DNA of 64,000 bases, from assembly GCF_032854445.1 (NCBI RefSeq), contig NC_088307.1, positions 13,094,017 through 13,158,016 on the forward strand, read 5' to 3'. Numbering within the stretch: position 1 is the first letter of the stretch; every line of letters begins with the position of its first letter. The notes beneath the pieces were generated by a model. The model was not told the DNA's origin, did not search any database, and was given only the letters and a program-made list of their open reading frames with translations. Shown in pieces: positions 34,033 to 45,609 of the stretch. The DNA comes from Liolophura sinensis (taxonomy: Eukaryota > Mollusca > Polyplacophora > Chitonida > Chitonidae). The position numbers and the translations under genes were made by a program.

Positions 34033-34760
34033 ACCTCAGTAACATGTTTGTACGGCCACTTTTTCGAGTATAAAACACCATGCAGGCTACCACATTTATA
34101 TGTACCGCTTTCGTGTTGATTTCAACCTGCATACTGTGTAGTCCTTAACTTTAGTCCACATACCTGTGACCTCCTAAAAATAAAGGGGTTACTTGTATTC
34201 TGTACAACTTCTTATTTCAATAGCTTTACATGTGGTTAAAATTTGTGGTAACAGATATTTTCCTTGCTTTTATTTTCCCGCGAATAGAGCTCGTAGGTAT
34301 GTTTTTGGGGTCTGGCGTGCGGTAGTTGTTCGCTTCTTCATAATGTTATATATATGTGTTTAAATTGTTTTTAACCTTAAAGACATTTCTTTTTCCTTTT
34401 TCTACGTAATAATGTTAATATAATATCAAAGGTCATTGCATAGAAATCCAAGCCAGAGCAGTTGGGCCAGTGTGATAATTGGTCACGCGTATATTACCGA
34501 TGGAATTCGGCGACCTTCCAATTTTTCTCATTTAGGGTATTTTTAAACTATTAATTTATATGCTTCAGAGTACCAACACACTCGCCCCATAGCGCCATGG
34601 ATTAAGGACAATAAAGAAAAAAATGCAGTGATAGTTGCAAATTCTTACTGTGTCACTGGTCTACAGTTAACAATGATCCACAGTTCGCTGTCTGATACTG
34701 ATACGCCTGGTATTCCGTTCGCAGAAAACGCACAGAACAATGGCTAAATACATATAAACA

Positions 34761-35413
34761 ATGGGAGATGAGTTGTGTTGTTCCTTGTGTGTGGATATTT
34801 TCCGGGAACCAGTGTATCTACCGTGCCACCATAGTTTCTGTCGGAAATGTCTGAGATTTTTAGTTGAGAAGTCCAAGCCTATCGAGGGTGAAGATAAGCC
34901 CAACTCCCCTGGCAGTAATTCCATTCCCCATCATGTTACCTGTCCGTTGTGTCGCGCTCCCACCGTCTTAACGCAGGAGGATATTACCGCTCTACCTGTG
35001 AACAGGGAACTGGGCGAAAAAGTGGCGAAAATACAACCAGATGTCAAAGCCAAGGAGGACACGCCTTTGTGCTCAATGTGCAAAGACGCAACCATCTCTG
35101 TCGCCACCATATTTTGTTCCAACTGTGACGGCTTTTTCTGCCATGACTGCCTAACATTACTACATCCAATGAGAGGGCCGTTCAAGCGCCACACAATTGT
35201 ACCTGTAAATGAGCTCTGGGCCCAGAAGGTGACAGATGGGCACGGGATAACCGACAAAACAGTTGGATCAAACCCAAGCCAGCATGTGACAAGCACAGTC
35301 AGCCACTCTCTATTTACTGTGTAAGGTGTAAGACTGTCATATGTACGGGATGTCTTGTAGAGCATCCGGGACACACCAACATGGATGTAGAGACAGCTTC
35401 AGAGAGAGATAAG
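34761..35413 (+). CDS. RING/B-box exon of TRIM copy 3
   Basis: Begins MGDELCCSLCVDIFREP after aaacaATGG. RING C3HC4 ligands are visible: CSLC; LPCHHSFCRKC; then CPLC near residue 63. B-box 1 (CSMCKDATISVATIFCSNC, then FFCHDC and KRHTIV) spans roughly residues 104-150. B-box 2 (CDKHSQPLSIYCVRCKTVIC, then GCLVEHPGHTN) is complete but lies in a different frame, so the unbroken frame ends at 35,324. The exon closes at AAG and GTAAGA. The uninterrupted frame alone would give a 187-residue RING/B-box 1 protein. Confidence 0.88.
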
Positions 35414-38400
35414 GTAAGACGTAATTTCCACCCCCACTCGTGCAAAGGCTAAACCGTTTTAGCGACTGCTTTCTTCGTAATGACCTAAAGATTTACTGCA
35501 GAAAGCAGTTATTGTAAATTTGGGTCCTTTTAAACAGCACACAGCATAAGAACAAGAGACAGATGAACGACGCTGTGGGTAAATTCTGGATGTATGGAAT
35601 TGTGTACATGCTCGATGCCATTTGAAAGGGATTTCAATGTGAAATAGATGGATCATCGTATAGGGGATTTCCCACTTCAGTGCAAATCAGAGATATTACC
35701 AAACTGAGCAGAACGGCGGAACGAAAGTTTGTCCAACTGTTAGAGCGGCCCCGATAATACATTTGGTAGAGCGTCCGCTTCGGGAGCGGTCGATCGAGGG
35801 TCAATCCCATAGCCACATCTAAGACTTTAAAAAAAAGAGGAAGTTGTAACTTCCTCGGTTGGCGTACAGCATGAAGGGGATAGTGCAACGACTGTTTGGC
35901 CCATATCAGTATTATGGCTGGGGCGGGGCAGCTTACTTTTCTTCGGTAAGGCGTCTCAGTGAAGCAGCACTAGACAAAAGAGCAGTGGAAATCCGTCCTG
36001 CAACAACGAGGCACATTACATGCACTCTAAGGATTCCTTCATCGTCGTATGACTAATAAATTATAAAGTACGACGTTAAACCCCAAGCACTCACTGTTGT
36101 TTCTTTACTTATGGGTAAATGTCACATTCAAGAGTATTGCGATCCTTGTGAACTTTGCTGCTGTGGTAATACTAAGTGTTGCACCTCAGACCCAAACATT
36201 CCGTGGAAAGTAAGCTTTGGTGCATGCGTTGTCCAGTCTGTGAGAAAGCAGCCATAAAAATCTTGACATAGGTTGACCGTCCAAATGTGGACTTTTCTAT
36301 GACAGGAGCTGGGAGGGGTGCCTAGCAACGCCAACGAATGCCATAACCTTTTCACCACTTGTCTCCTTCCATCCTTTTGTCCAGTTTCAGACTTTCATAT
36401 AACTCATATCTGCCCAAAGTTCCATCATTTTGACACCAAGCATGCCGTGTTCACCAAAAATGACAGACACGCAGCGAATAAAGACTTTAAACCCTGAAAT
36501 AAACAAAATAATATTCGTGCAAACAGGGTACTGATTTCACTTCACTAGAAGACAACACAGCAAACACCAGGCAAGACACTAAATCAACGCACACTTAGTT
36601 GAATTCAGGGTTGACCCATGGCTGGTCTATCTCTTCGTGCATACTGAGCGCTAAATATAAAGGGTACCAATTAAGAACTCGGTACTGTCACAAACTGGCC
36701 TTGACTTGATTTGTGTACTTGAAGTAAACCGCTGATATTAGGTAAACTACTAACAAATTCTCACGCGTGACACATTCTCATGCACTATATTGGTGGAAGA
36801 TAAGTGGACGTCAGCGGACGGAATATCGTGCAAACGGCAACACGAGCGTTGTCGATCGCTGAATAACGCCTAACGAATAATGAAAGAGGAATCAATGTGA
36901 CCTCTGACCAAGGCCGGGTTTAATCCCGCATCTCGGGTGCCTATAGCAGTAGTAGAGATGCGGACTCGACCATTGAAGGAAGCATCCAATCCTCAAATTA
37001 GCAAATATGCTGTTTAGAAATGGGCCATAAAAAAAATGAACATTTCTCAAACATAAAAGGTATACATCGGTAAAAATTATCGAGAAGGGTGGATGGCCAA
37101 TAAAAGGGAGACGAGGCACATAAAATTCAGCTTGTACAACAAGCCAGCCTTTTTATGTTAAAATAAAGAAGATTTTACATTTTACAAAATCATTTTAAAC
37201 TTACATACACGTGTACATATACCATTATAACTGGACGCTAAGTAAAGTAATCCACTTGTTTGAAACCCACACAACATGAACATCGTATGCCATTTTGTTA
37301 AACGTTTCTGTTCTATAGGCGACATTTGCGATCCAAATTGGTCATCTATCAAGTCGCATAGCAGAAATAAAAGATGCTTGTTCAGGCTTTGAACAACTGC
37401 AACATGATATCAAGGTATGTATTTCGTACGTTAAGAAAAACAAAAACAATTCGAATGTTTTCTTTAAAATTTGGCACGTAGACGTTTCATAATATCCAGC
37501 GATTGCAGATTTCTAGTATCTTTCCTTGCATTCGTTGCTCCTGTATTATCTGAAACGTGATATGATTGAAATAGTTATTATATCGTGATAAAACACATTA
37601 GAGTTTTATTGGACATGAGAATATGGGATTTCGTCTCTGCCTCGTGTTTCGGGTTAAACATTTCATCATGCTATCGTATTGGTTGTGCAATGGGTAATCG
37701 GTGTTATCTTTTTATTTTGTTTTAGTGACGGATTGTAATTACAGTTTCATTTCGATATGATCACTAATTTGCTATCTGTTTTGCGCATAGATATCTCTGT
37801 AACGAAATGCCACAAATGTCAGCTTCCAAATCTTTTCTGATCTGGCCAAAAAAACATGGATCATAAGCTCATCAGAAAATCTTCCCTTTCTATGAAACCT
37901 TTCATCATGTTAAGACATGCTGCATATTACCTATCCTCTTTAGAAAATACTGCACTCTTTTACCTCTTAATAAATTCTGTATTATGACTATTCAACAATA
38001 AATTGGACGTTGGATATTCCACGTATACTTTTGTCCTGATTTTACACCATTATTATTTAGAGCGTTTTTAATGCTATACTTTCGTTGTCCCAAGCAGTGA
38101 AAATAAATCCGTGATTGTATTTTACAGCTTAGATGTGAGAATATACAATTACAATTACATTTATAGAACTTAAGCCTATCAAAATATTTTGACACTTGCC
38201 CAACCTTTGAAAATCTAATTAAAAAATCAGGCATTGCAATACCGTTTTAAAACTTTCAGCATGCCCTTATCCACTCTGTTATAGGTATTCTTGCTTTTAT
38301 TTCTCATTTTGCCTCACACAGCAGAAGAAAACAGTTGTTTGTTTATTTATTTGCCTAATTTCTGTTTTACTTGGAAAGAAACAAATTGTTACTCATATGG

Positions 38401-41400
38401 CGTTGGCCAGGTCTGTGGTGTGAAAGAAACCAGGCTTTTACTGACACAAATCACTGTACCTGCTAGGTTCAAGACAACCTTCATAACTTAAAGCCACACT
38501 ACCGTCTACCGTCACCTGGATTACAACCCGTGGATTTGCTGAACACAAAATGGCTCTTAGTAACATCATAATTCTTTTTATCAGACGAATCAAGATCTTC
38601 GTATATCAGATATAGTGAGAGCGTACTTTGCAGCGCTGCGCGTTTTGAACTCTTGGAAAAAGACTTCTCTTGAGGCTGTCAGGGAAAGATATTCGAGCTG
38701 GATTCTTGAATGTACAGCCTGCAAAAAAGACCTGGAAATGCAGCTGGAAGAAACGCAATCAACACAGCTGTCGTGTCAAAAGTTATTGTCTTGTCCGGAA
38801 GTGGAATTTTTACAGGTAAAACCACTGAGCCGATTTTTCTTTAGCAGTGGCTTGTAATTATTACACTTTGGCGGGGGAAGGGCTAATATTAGATGATTTT
38901 GCACTATGCACTTTTGATTTATTTATTTATTTATTTATTTGATTGGTGTTTTACGCCGTACTCGAGAATATTTCACTTATACGACGGCGGCTAGCAATAT
39001 GGTGGGAGGAAACCGGGCACAGAACGGGGGAAGCCCACGACAATCCCCAGGTTGCTTGCAGACCTTTCCACGTACGGCCGAAGAGGAAGACAGCATGAGC
39101 TGGACTTGAACTCACAGCGACCGCATTGGTGAGAGGCTTCTGGGTCATTACGCTGCGCTAGCGCGCTAACCAATTGAGCCATGCAGGCCCCATGCACTTT
39201 TGAAGCCGATGACTCATGTGATGTAATTCATGAGTCCGTGGTTTTTAAAGTTCCCATGTCTTTCTTCGCACTTCTCAATTAGAAATATGGATAAATTAAA
39301 CAGAATTCAGTGGTAACATCACACAGAGACTAAAGTTACACGCTTATTGTCTATAAATGAGGCAAAAAATCTTAAAAATGAATAATTGCTCATTCCTTTA
39401 GTATACTTTCTATAAGGATTTTATTAAAGATTGGGGAAGCTCGAGGGAAATGGAAAACTAACAAATATCAGTTTTCAAAGCACTGTTGAAGTTGTTAACT
39501 CAAGTACCTTATGCCAACATTGCATGGTCGTTTGATTTTATGTGCACCAGCCCTGAAGGCAGCTTTTAGTACAAGTTTAAGTATTGTGTTTGGTGACACA
39601 AAGTTTTGAGGCATTTGTACGGTTTTATACAGCTTACATGGCACGAGATTGGTTTTTACCGGTTATGTTATCACAGATGGGTGGATTTATTACGTATTAT
39701 GTCTGTATTTACACCAACAAATTTCTATTCTAAGAAGTATTCTGTTCAGTTTTGTTGTTTTCTTTGCAGGGTTCAAAACAGTTGACGAAAAGGTATGTAA
39801 TACTTTAGATTTGTTTCATTATGAGTCAATTTGCATTCCGTGGTACATACGTGATTTATCAGTTAGTTACATGTCCACGCAAATGTAAACATCTGTATTA
39901 AAACGTGAAAACATAACTCAAACCTGTCCTGACTTTCAGAACTTTTTTTATTAATATCATTATATTTAGATATAATCCATAAATATACCAACAAGAAGGT
40001 ATTAGTGACTGTGTGACGGGTTTGTCTTTATTCTCGTGTTCTTCCAGGATAACCGTGTTCTCGTGTTCTTCCAGGATAACCGTGTTCTCGTATTCTACCA
40101 GGATAAACGTGTTCTCGTGTACTTCCAGGATAAACGTGTTCTCTTGTTCTTCCAGGATAAACGACCAGATAACAGAGATGGCAAAACCTGTGAAGAATCA
40201 CAGCGAGATTAAGCAGAAATTAGAGAAGTGTGTTATCGGTGACCCTGTTCACAGGAATGTCCTTGTAAAGGAGGGCCCCACATGTGCAAGTATGTTCTCT
40301 ATACTATGGACACTTGAATGAGTACAAAAAAGACCTTCGCTGCTCTGTATGTGTATTGACGTTTTAATATGTGGTCTCTTTTGCATCAGAGTAGGATTAA
40401 TGGTTCATACAGGAGTACACGGCCTTGACCATAAATCAAAAGTCAAACACTTCTGGAAAAGATCGCGAATAACACAAATATAGTTTTATAATGTCTTATT
40501 ATACGTAGTTAATTAATTGTTAAATATTTATTGAGAAATAAAGGATGGTGCTAGAAGCTCATCTCGTCAGCTTGTGATTATTTGTAAATACATCGTCAGT
40601 TCGGGCTTCAGTATAGTATCTCTATTTATATCGTCACTATATAGCTCCCTCGTTAATCGCTATTGTTTTCATTTATAAAAATCACACTTACGGTTCACCA
40701 ACATTATTCTATTATACTAAACACAACAGTGCTTTTTTATGGCCTTAAAAATTGTGTGATTGACGAATTTCTACTCATTCCGAAGAGAATAGTGTTAGTT
40801 AAAAGTAGTTTAAAGTCATCATACAAATACTCATTTCTTGCTGATAAGAAGTGTTAGGCAAGATTCAAGCTACGTTTTTTCTGAAACCACCTTTTTCTGT
40901 GGCGGTTCCATCCACACTATAGACGTATTTACAACCACTGCAATGTCGGATTGAACATTTTTAGGGACCTAAGCTCAGGAAAAAGTTAAATTGCACAAAT
41001 ACTTCCATATTTCACTACTTCTTGCCTTTAAGCCAGGGTATAAACCTGCTTAACCACGTGAGTCACGTGTTTGAAGTACGTGTCAGAATTTAGACAGCTA
41101 GACGTGTGTCCGAAAAAAAATTGATTAACCCTATAATTTTTTCGGATTTTATGGTTTTAACAACTTTTAATGTTGATGTTCTAATTTTGTTTGTTTGAAT
41201 GTCTATTCCATTTTACTTTAATTAGTGTGGAAAACCTATGCATATTCTTCGTTGTTGTGTATTATACAATGTTTGTGTTGGGTTTCTGTTTCAGAACCTG
41301 ATCTGATCTTCACAGAGTCAAATAACGAACAACTGAGGATCACCGACAATGGCTCCATGGTAATGTGCGCGGACTTGTCTGGTAGAGAGTGGTGTAGAGT

Positions 41401-41878
41401 TCTGACAGACGGTCGGTACCAGACGGGCAGACACTACTGGGAGGTGGAGATCTCTGTGCTGACGTCATCATCTGAATGTTACGGTGCAGTAGGTGTTGTA
41501 AAAGAGAGCTGTGGTCTGAGGTTAGGTAACCTTGGCAGGGACAGCTGGTACGTTGTGATGGAGTGCCTAAATGATAAGGTCAGGTGGTATAGCCGCTGTG
41601 GTGGTGATGTCAACGCAGAATATCGACAATACAAAACTCACACAGGAACTCAACACCTCGGTCTGTTTCTCAACTGTGAAAACAGGTCAATGACAGTCCT
41701 GGACTGTGATAAGAACCAGGAAATATTCACAGTCCGTTACCTTAAGTTATCTGAACATCTGGTGCCATTTGTTCAGTTTATCCTGGGAAAATCGGCGTCT
41801 GCTCGTCTGCTAAGCGGGAAATCGGCGACTCTTCCAGACGCTATTTGTAACATGTTAACAATGACCCCCAAGCATTAA
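34761..41878 (+). CDS. TRIM E3 ubiquitin ligase (RING-BB-BB-CC-B30.2), copy 3
   Basis: Six coding exons with consensus splice sites: 34,761-35,413 (RING, B-box 1, B-box 2); 37,319-37,414 (96 nt) and 38,585-38,815 (231 nt), coiled coil; 39,770-39,792 (23 nt); 40,156-40,289 (134 nt); 41,295-41,878 (B30.2/SPRY and stop). The 96/231/23 series and phases are those of vertebrate TRIM genes. The product would be about 570 residues: a cytoplasmic ubiquitin ligase whose coiled coil dimerises and whose B30.2 domain binds the target, often in innate immunity. One frame change lies near 35,266-35,272, between B-box 1 and B-box 2. Upstream exon sequence is read in one frame and KPKPACDKHSQPLSIYCVRC in another. 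Everything after it is in phase. Either the copy is broken by one indel, or the base is an allele or sequence error. The fifth exon has five tandem acceptors. Confidence 0.9.
35537..35700 (+). repeat. 164-bp direct repeat, right copy
   Basis: Partner of 33,869-34,032, with about 15 visible differences. It lies in intron 1 of TRIM copy 3, about 120 bp after the RING exon. Its function or origin is not recognisable. Confidence 0.9.
35747..36095 (+). mobile_element. SINE family B, full length
   Basis: A complete head-first copy. The tRNA-like head has tttggtagagcgtccgctt as A-box region and gatcgagggtcaatccc as B-box region. It then has an a-rich link, an aagttgtaacttcctcgg stem, the cggtaaggcgtctcagtgaa core and the gtacgacgttaaaccccaag and cactcact tail. 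The head resembles a tRNA with the tcgggagcgg-type anticodon arm but has no tRNA-quality fold, so it is not a tRNA gene. Confidence 0.93.
36100..37318. other. TRIM copy 3 intron 1, 3' part
   Basis: No exon. 36,540-36,830 is the source-like counterpart of 14,880-15,250 in copy 2 (ctatctcttcgtgcatactg, tactaacaaattctcacgc). A minus-strand frame at 36,128-36,358 has no support. Confidence 0.6.
38906..39203 (-). mobile_element. SINE family A, full length with 12-bp target duplication
   Basis: A complete copy between identical 12-mers atgcacttttga at 38,906-38,917 and 39,192-39,203. It lies in the intron after the 231-nt exon of TRIM copy 3. The matching place in copy 2 (about 17,380-17,390) lacks it, so the insertion postdates the duplication. 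Confidence 0.95.
40031..40155 (+). promoter_or_regulatory. Five-fold tandem 3' splice site (27-bp repeat)
   Basis: The 27-bp unit ttctcgtgttcttccag plus gataaccgtg is repeated so that five pyrimidine-tract AG acceptors end at 40,047, 40,074, 40,101, 40,128 and 40,155. The last joins the ancestral exon start (GATAAACGACCAG, matching GATTGATGGTCAG of copy 1). The unit is 9 codons with no stop in the exon frame. Each upstream acceptor would therefore add 9, 18, 27 or 36 residues (RITVFSCSS-type) without shifting the frame. Confidence 0.92.
40290..41294. other. Last intron of TRIM copy 3
   Basis: AT-rich intron of about 1 kb between the 134-nt exon and the SPRY exon. It has no recognised repeat and no other exon. 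Confidence 0.7.
41295..41878 (+). CDS. B30.2/SPRY exon of TRIM copy 3
   Basis: Acceptor tgtttcag, then 194 codons from PDLIFTESNNEQLRITDNG to LTMTPKH and TAA. Landmarks: REWCRVLTDGR, GRHYWEVEIS, WYVVME, HLGLFLNCENRSMTVLD, LVPFVQF and KSASARLLSG. It aligns throughout with the exon at 7,307-7,890 and with the half exon at 18,127-18,450. Differences cluster in loops (VLTSSSECYGAV against PLPMSYKSGCSCCVGV), as expected for the variable target-binding loops of this domain. No internal stops. Confidence 0.92.
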
Positions 41879-42004
41879 TCCCTGATTTTGAGATTGACCT
41901 ACAAAGTTCTGCAAATATAATTGCTGACTGACCTATGTTTCCTGTCCATAGCCTAAATATCTTGAGCCCCGAATTATTTCAGAAAACCATAGACTCGTTT
42001 ACTC

Positions 42005-43425
42005 TGAACAACTAAGTGTACATGTGCATGGGTGACTATTGCATATAATTTGTTGATGACTTACGCTGAACAGCTAAGTGTACATTGGTATCCATTATTG
42101 GTGATTTATTCTGAACAGCTAAGTGTACAAGGCTATCCATTGTTGATGATTTACACTGAACAGCTAAGTGTATATGGGTATCTATTGTTGATGATTTACT
42201 CTGAACAGCTAAGTGTAGATGGGTATCCGTTGTTGGTGATTTATGCTGAACGCCTAAGTGTACATTGGTATCCATTGTTGGTGATTTATTCTGAACAGCT
42301 AAGTGTACAAGGCTATCCATTGTGGATGATTTACACTGAACAGCTAAGCGTACAAGGGTATCCATTTCTGATGATTTACTCTAAACACCTAAGTGTACAT
42401 GGATATCCATTGTTGATGACTTACTCTGAACACCTAAGTACACCTGGGTACAGATTGCTGATGATTTGTTGATGACTTACGCAGAACAGCTAAGTTTACA
42501 TGGGTATCCATTGTTGATGATTTTTTGCCAAGTGTATATGGGCATCTCTTGTTAATGATTTACTCTGAACACATAAGTGTACATGGGTATCCATTGTATA
42601 TGATTTACTGATAAGTTTCGCTGAACAGCTAAGTGTACATGGGTATGCATTGTTGATGATTTACGGCTAAGTGAACAGCTAAGTGAACAGTGGTATCCAT
42701 TTCTGATGATTTACTCTAGACAGCTAATTGTGCATGGGTGTCCATTGTTGATAATTTACTCTGAACATCTAAAGGTACGTGGGTACTCATTGCTGATGAT
42801 TTGTTGATAATGGACGCTGAGAAGCTAAGTGTACATGGGTGTCCATTGTTGATGATTTACTCTAAACAGCTAAATGTACATGGGTATCAATTGTTGAATT
42901 TTTAATCTGGGTAGCTAAGTGTACATGGGTATCCATTGTTGATGATTTACTTTGAACAGCTAAATGTACGTGACCATCCATTATCGATGAATTACTCTGA
43001 ACAGCTAAGTGTACTTGGACATCCATTGTTGATGGTTTACGGTGAACAGCTAAGTCTACATGGGTATCCATTGTTGGTGATTTACTCTGAACAGCTAAGT
43101 GTACTTGAGTACCCATTGCTTATAATTTATTGATAACTTACGCTGAACACCTAAGTGTACAGGGGTATCCATTGTTGATGATTTACTCTGAGCAACTAAG
43201 TGTACATGAGTATCCATTGTTGATGATTTACTCTGAACAGCTAAGTGTACATGGGTATCCATTGTTGGTGATTTACTCTGAACAGCTAAGTGTACTTGAG
43301 TACCCATTGCTTATAATTTATTGATAACTTACGCTGAACACTTAAGTGTACAGGGGTATCCATTGTTGATGATTTACTCTGAGCAACTAAGTGTACATGG
43401 GTATCCATTGTTGATGATTTAGTCT
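42005..43425. repeat. 45-bp minisatellite after TRIM copy 3
   Basis: About 25-30 units of gaacagctaagtgtacatgg, then gtatccattgttgatgattt and actct, period 45 bp. Some units are shortened or carry extra gttgataactta inserts. A block of about 200 bp is itself repeated (around 43,085-43,330). Because 45 is a multiple of three, long frames are open on both strands. They are repeats of 15-residue peptides and not genes. The array starts about 130 bp after the TRIM stop codon, so it may be transcribed as 3' UTR. Confidence 0.95.
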
Positions 43426-43439
43426 GCCTTTAACCTGTT

Positions 43440-44690
43440 GTAATTGTTAATGTAATATAATATGTTACAACTTGTGAACAACCATTACGCGGACTGGTTG
43501 TTAATATAATATAACATATTATGCAACTCATTATTGCTGTGTTTGACACGTCGTATTATTTTAACAGGTATAACATGTTAATATTTTACCATTAACATTT
43601 TCACACAATGTCAATGAATATCTAACTTTTATTTTAACGCCAAATACTCACTAAATCTTTTAGTGTGCCAATACATGCCGTGGGTTAATATGCTCACGCA
43701 TTTTCCACAAACTTACACTTGTGTTATTTGCTTTCTAAAGGTAAGATGAGTTCATTTTGGCTTTGAATCTAGATGTAGATTCCAGATTTCATGGACTGTC
43801 GGTGGTCCTGTAGTATCGGGATTACGGGATTATTAGTAGCGTATTGGTGAAAGCAAAGGGAGAGAACTATCTACCTGAACATGCCAGGTTCCTCGTAATT
43901 CTAATGACTGAAGAACCGAAGCACAACCTAGTAGGCCTAAGATTCTGACTCTTTCTCCACTTAGGCGTGGCCAATTCATGAATATTAATGAAACACTAAA
44001 AACAAATCTGTTGTGTTCTTTTATGTACCCTTGTCTGTATTACGTCGCTTTTAGTTGTGGGCATGCTTCTCAACAAGAATTCAGAACGCATAGTACCAAA
44101 CGCACAGCAGCCATACGGCGGAAATGAATAAAAGGAAGTAACAAACAACCTAATTATACTTCTAGTCACATCCAGTGATTTATCTCCCTGGCACAGACCT
44201 TGCGCATTTCGTGGAAAAAGTACTTTTGATTTCGCTTCGATCTGATTTATGCACTAGCGTGATATTTGTATCGACAGGTAAGGCGTATAAGAGCCACGTG
44301 TACTTTTATGACAATTGGCTGATATCCCAAGCCTGGTAGACGACTTGACTCCTAACTATCTTGGCTCTTTGGGGTAAACAATGTTTATTGTCGACCCAGT
44401 ATTTGATGTGGTCGTCCGCATAACATCACGTTGGCCTCTAGAATGACGACAAGGACGTGTCTATGCATGTCCAGGCTGTGTGCAAAGCTTAGGTTTGTCT
44501 GTCGTATGTTTGAAAATGCGTTCTGCCTAACCCAGCCTACATTTGTACATATTGTTCATATATAGGTTTACGCGAACTAATACTGGAGCGGGAGCTAGAT
44601 TTCACGTGTACATGCTTGGTGTAGATCTGTAGCGAGGTATAGGACTACGTGTGTAGCGTGCATGACTGGTGTATTAGCTTATTAAGAGCC
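43440..44690. other. No gene seen
   Basis: AT-rich start with two related gttaatgtaatataatatgt and gttaatataatataacatat segments. Otherwise unique-looking non-coding sequence. Confidence 0.5.
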
Positions 44691-44693
44691 TCA

Positions 44694-44815
44694 AGTCTAG
44701 TACTGACCTAAGATAGCAAATAAGTACTGACCTAAGACAGGAAATAAGAACTGACCTAAGATAGCAAATAAGAACTGACCTAAGATAGTAAATAAATACT
44801 GACTTAATTAAGGTG
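44694..44815. repeat. 24-bp tandem repeat
   Basis: About four and a half units of ctgacctaagatagcaaata plus agaa, starting at 44,703, 44,727, 44,751, 44,775 and 44,799. Confidence 0.93.
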
Positions 44816-44858
44816 GATAATAATTACAGACCTTAATTGGAGGATAATTAATGAGCTA

Positions 44859-45170
44859 ATGAGTGACTGAGTGCTCAGGGTTTAACGTCATACTCAGTCA
44901 TATGACGACCAAGGAGTCCCTAAAGTGCATCCACCTGTATTGTGCCTCCTTGTTGCAGGACGGATTTCCAACTCTCTTTTGTTTAATCTTGCTTCACTGA
45001 GACGACTTATCGACGGCAAGTAAGCTGTCCCGACCGAGCCATTATGCTAATACGGGTCAACCAGTCGTTGCAATACCCGCTCATGCTGAACGACTAGCGA
45101 GGAAGCTACAACTTCTCTTTTAAGGTCTTAGGATCCCTGGATCTACCGCCTCCCGAAGCGGTGTCCATAA
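44859..45170 (-). mobile_element. SINE family B, near full length
   Basis: On + it reads gagtgactgagtgctcaggg, through tcatatgacgaccaaggagt, ggacggatttcca and cttcactgagacgacttatc, to aagctacaacttctctttta and the head complement (ccgcctcccgaagcggtgtcc). More diverged than the copies at 35,747 and 57,026. Confidence 0.9.
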
Positions 45171-45394
45171 AAGTAGTTATACGGACGTACAAGTACAGTT
45201 AAATACAGGCTCTTGTACCGTAGCAACTTATGGTAGATTTTATGTGCAAAGTAGTTATATGTGCAACGCGTTCAATGTACGGTACTAACCTACTAATAAC
45301 AAATTTATGAAGTCACCGAGATAATTATGCAATGGCCGTTATACGCATTTACGTGTACATGTATCATGTTAAGAAATAGGGTTCCGGTAGTTAT

Positions 45395-45600
45395 TGCATC
45401 ATCGAGGTAGTTACGTGGACTTAATGATCGGTGTACGCACCTGCCATATCATATTAACTAGAATGAGGTGTCATTTATAGGTCGTCGAGGTAGTTACCTG
45501 GACTTAATGGCCAATGCACGCACCTTCATCACCATTTTAACAGCTATAGGTAGTCATTTATACATCGTCGAGGTAGTTACTTGTACATGTATTTACGACG
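45395..45600. repeat. 83-bp tandem repeat, three units
   Basis: The motif tcgaggtagttac recurs at about 45,402, 45,485 and 45,568, with linked ctggacttaatg and gcacgcacct blocks in the first two units. An overlapping short open frame is repeat-derived. Confidence 0.8.
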
Positions 45601-45609
45601 TGTTCTCGT

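Noticed and set aside
35747-35830. Genuine tRNA gene
   Set aside because: This is the head of a full-length family B SINE, repeated at 57,026 with many changes; no sound cloverleaf.
42032-43324. Open frames on both strands in the 45-bp array
   Set aside because: The unit is a multiple of three without stops. There is no start context, splice site or homology.
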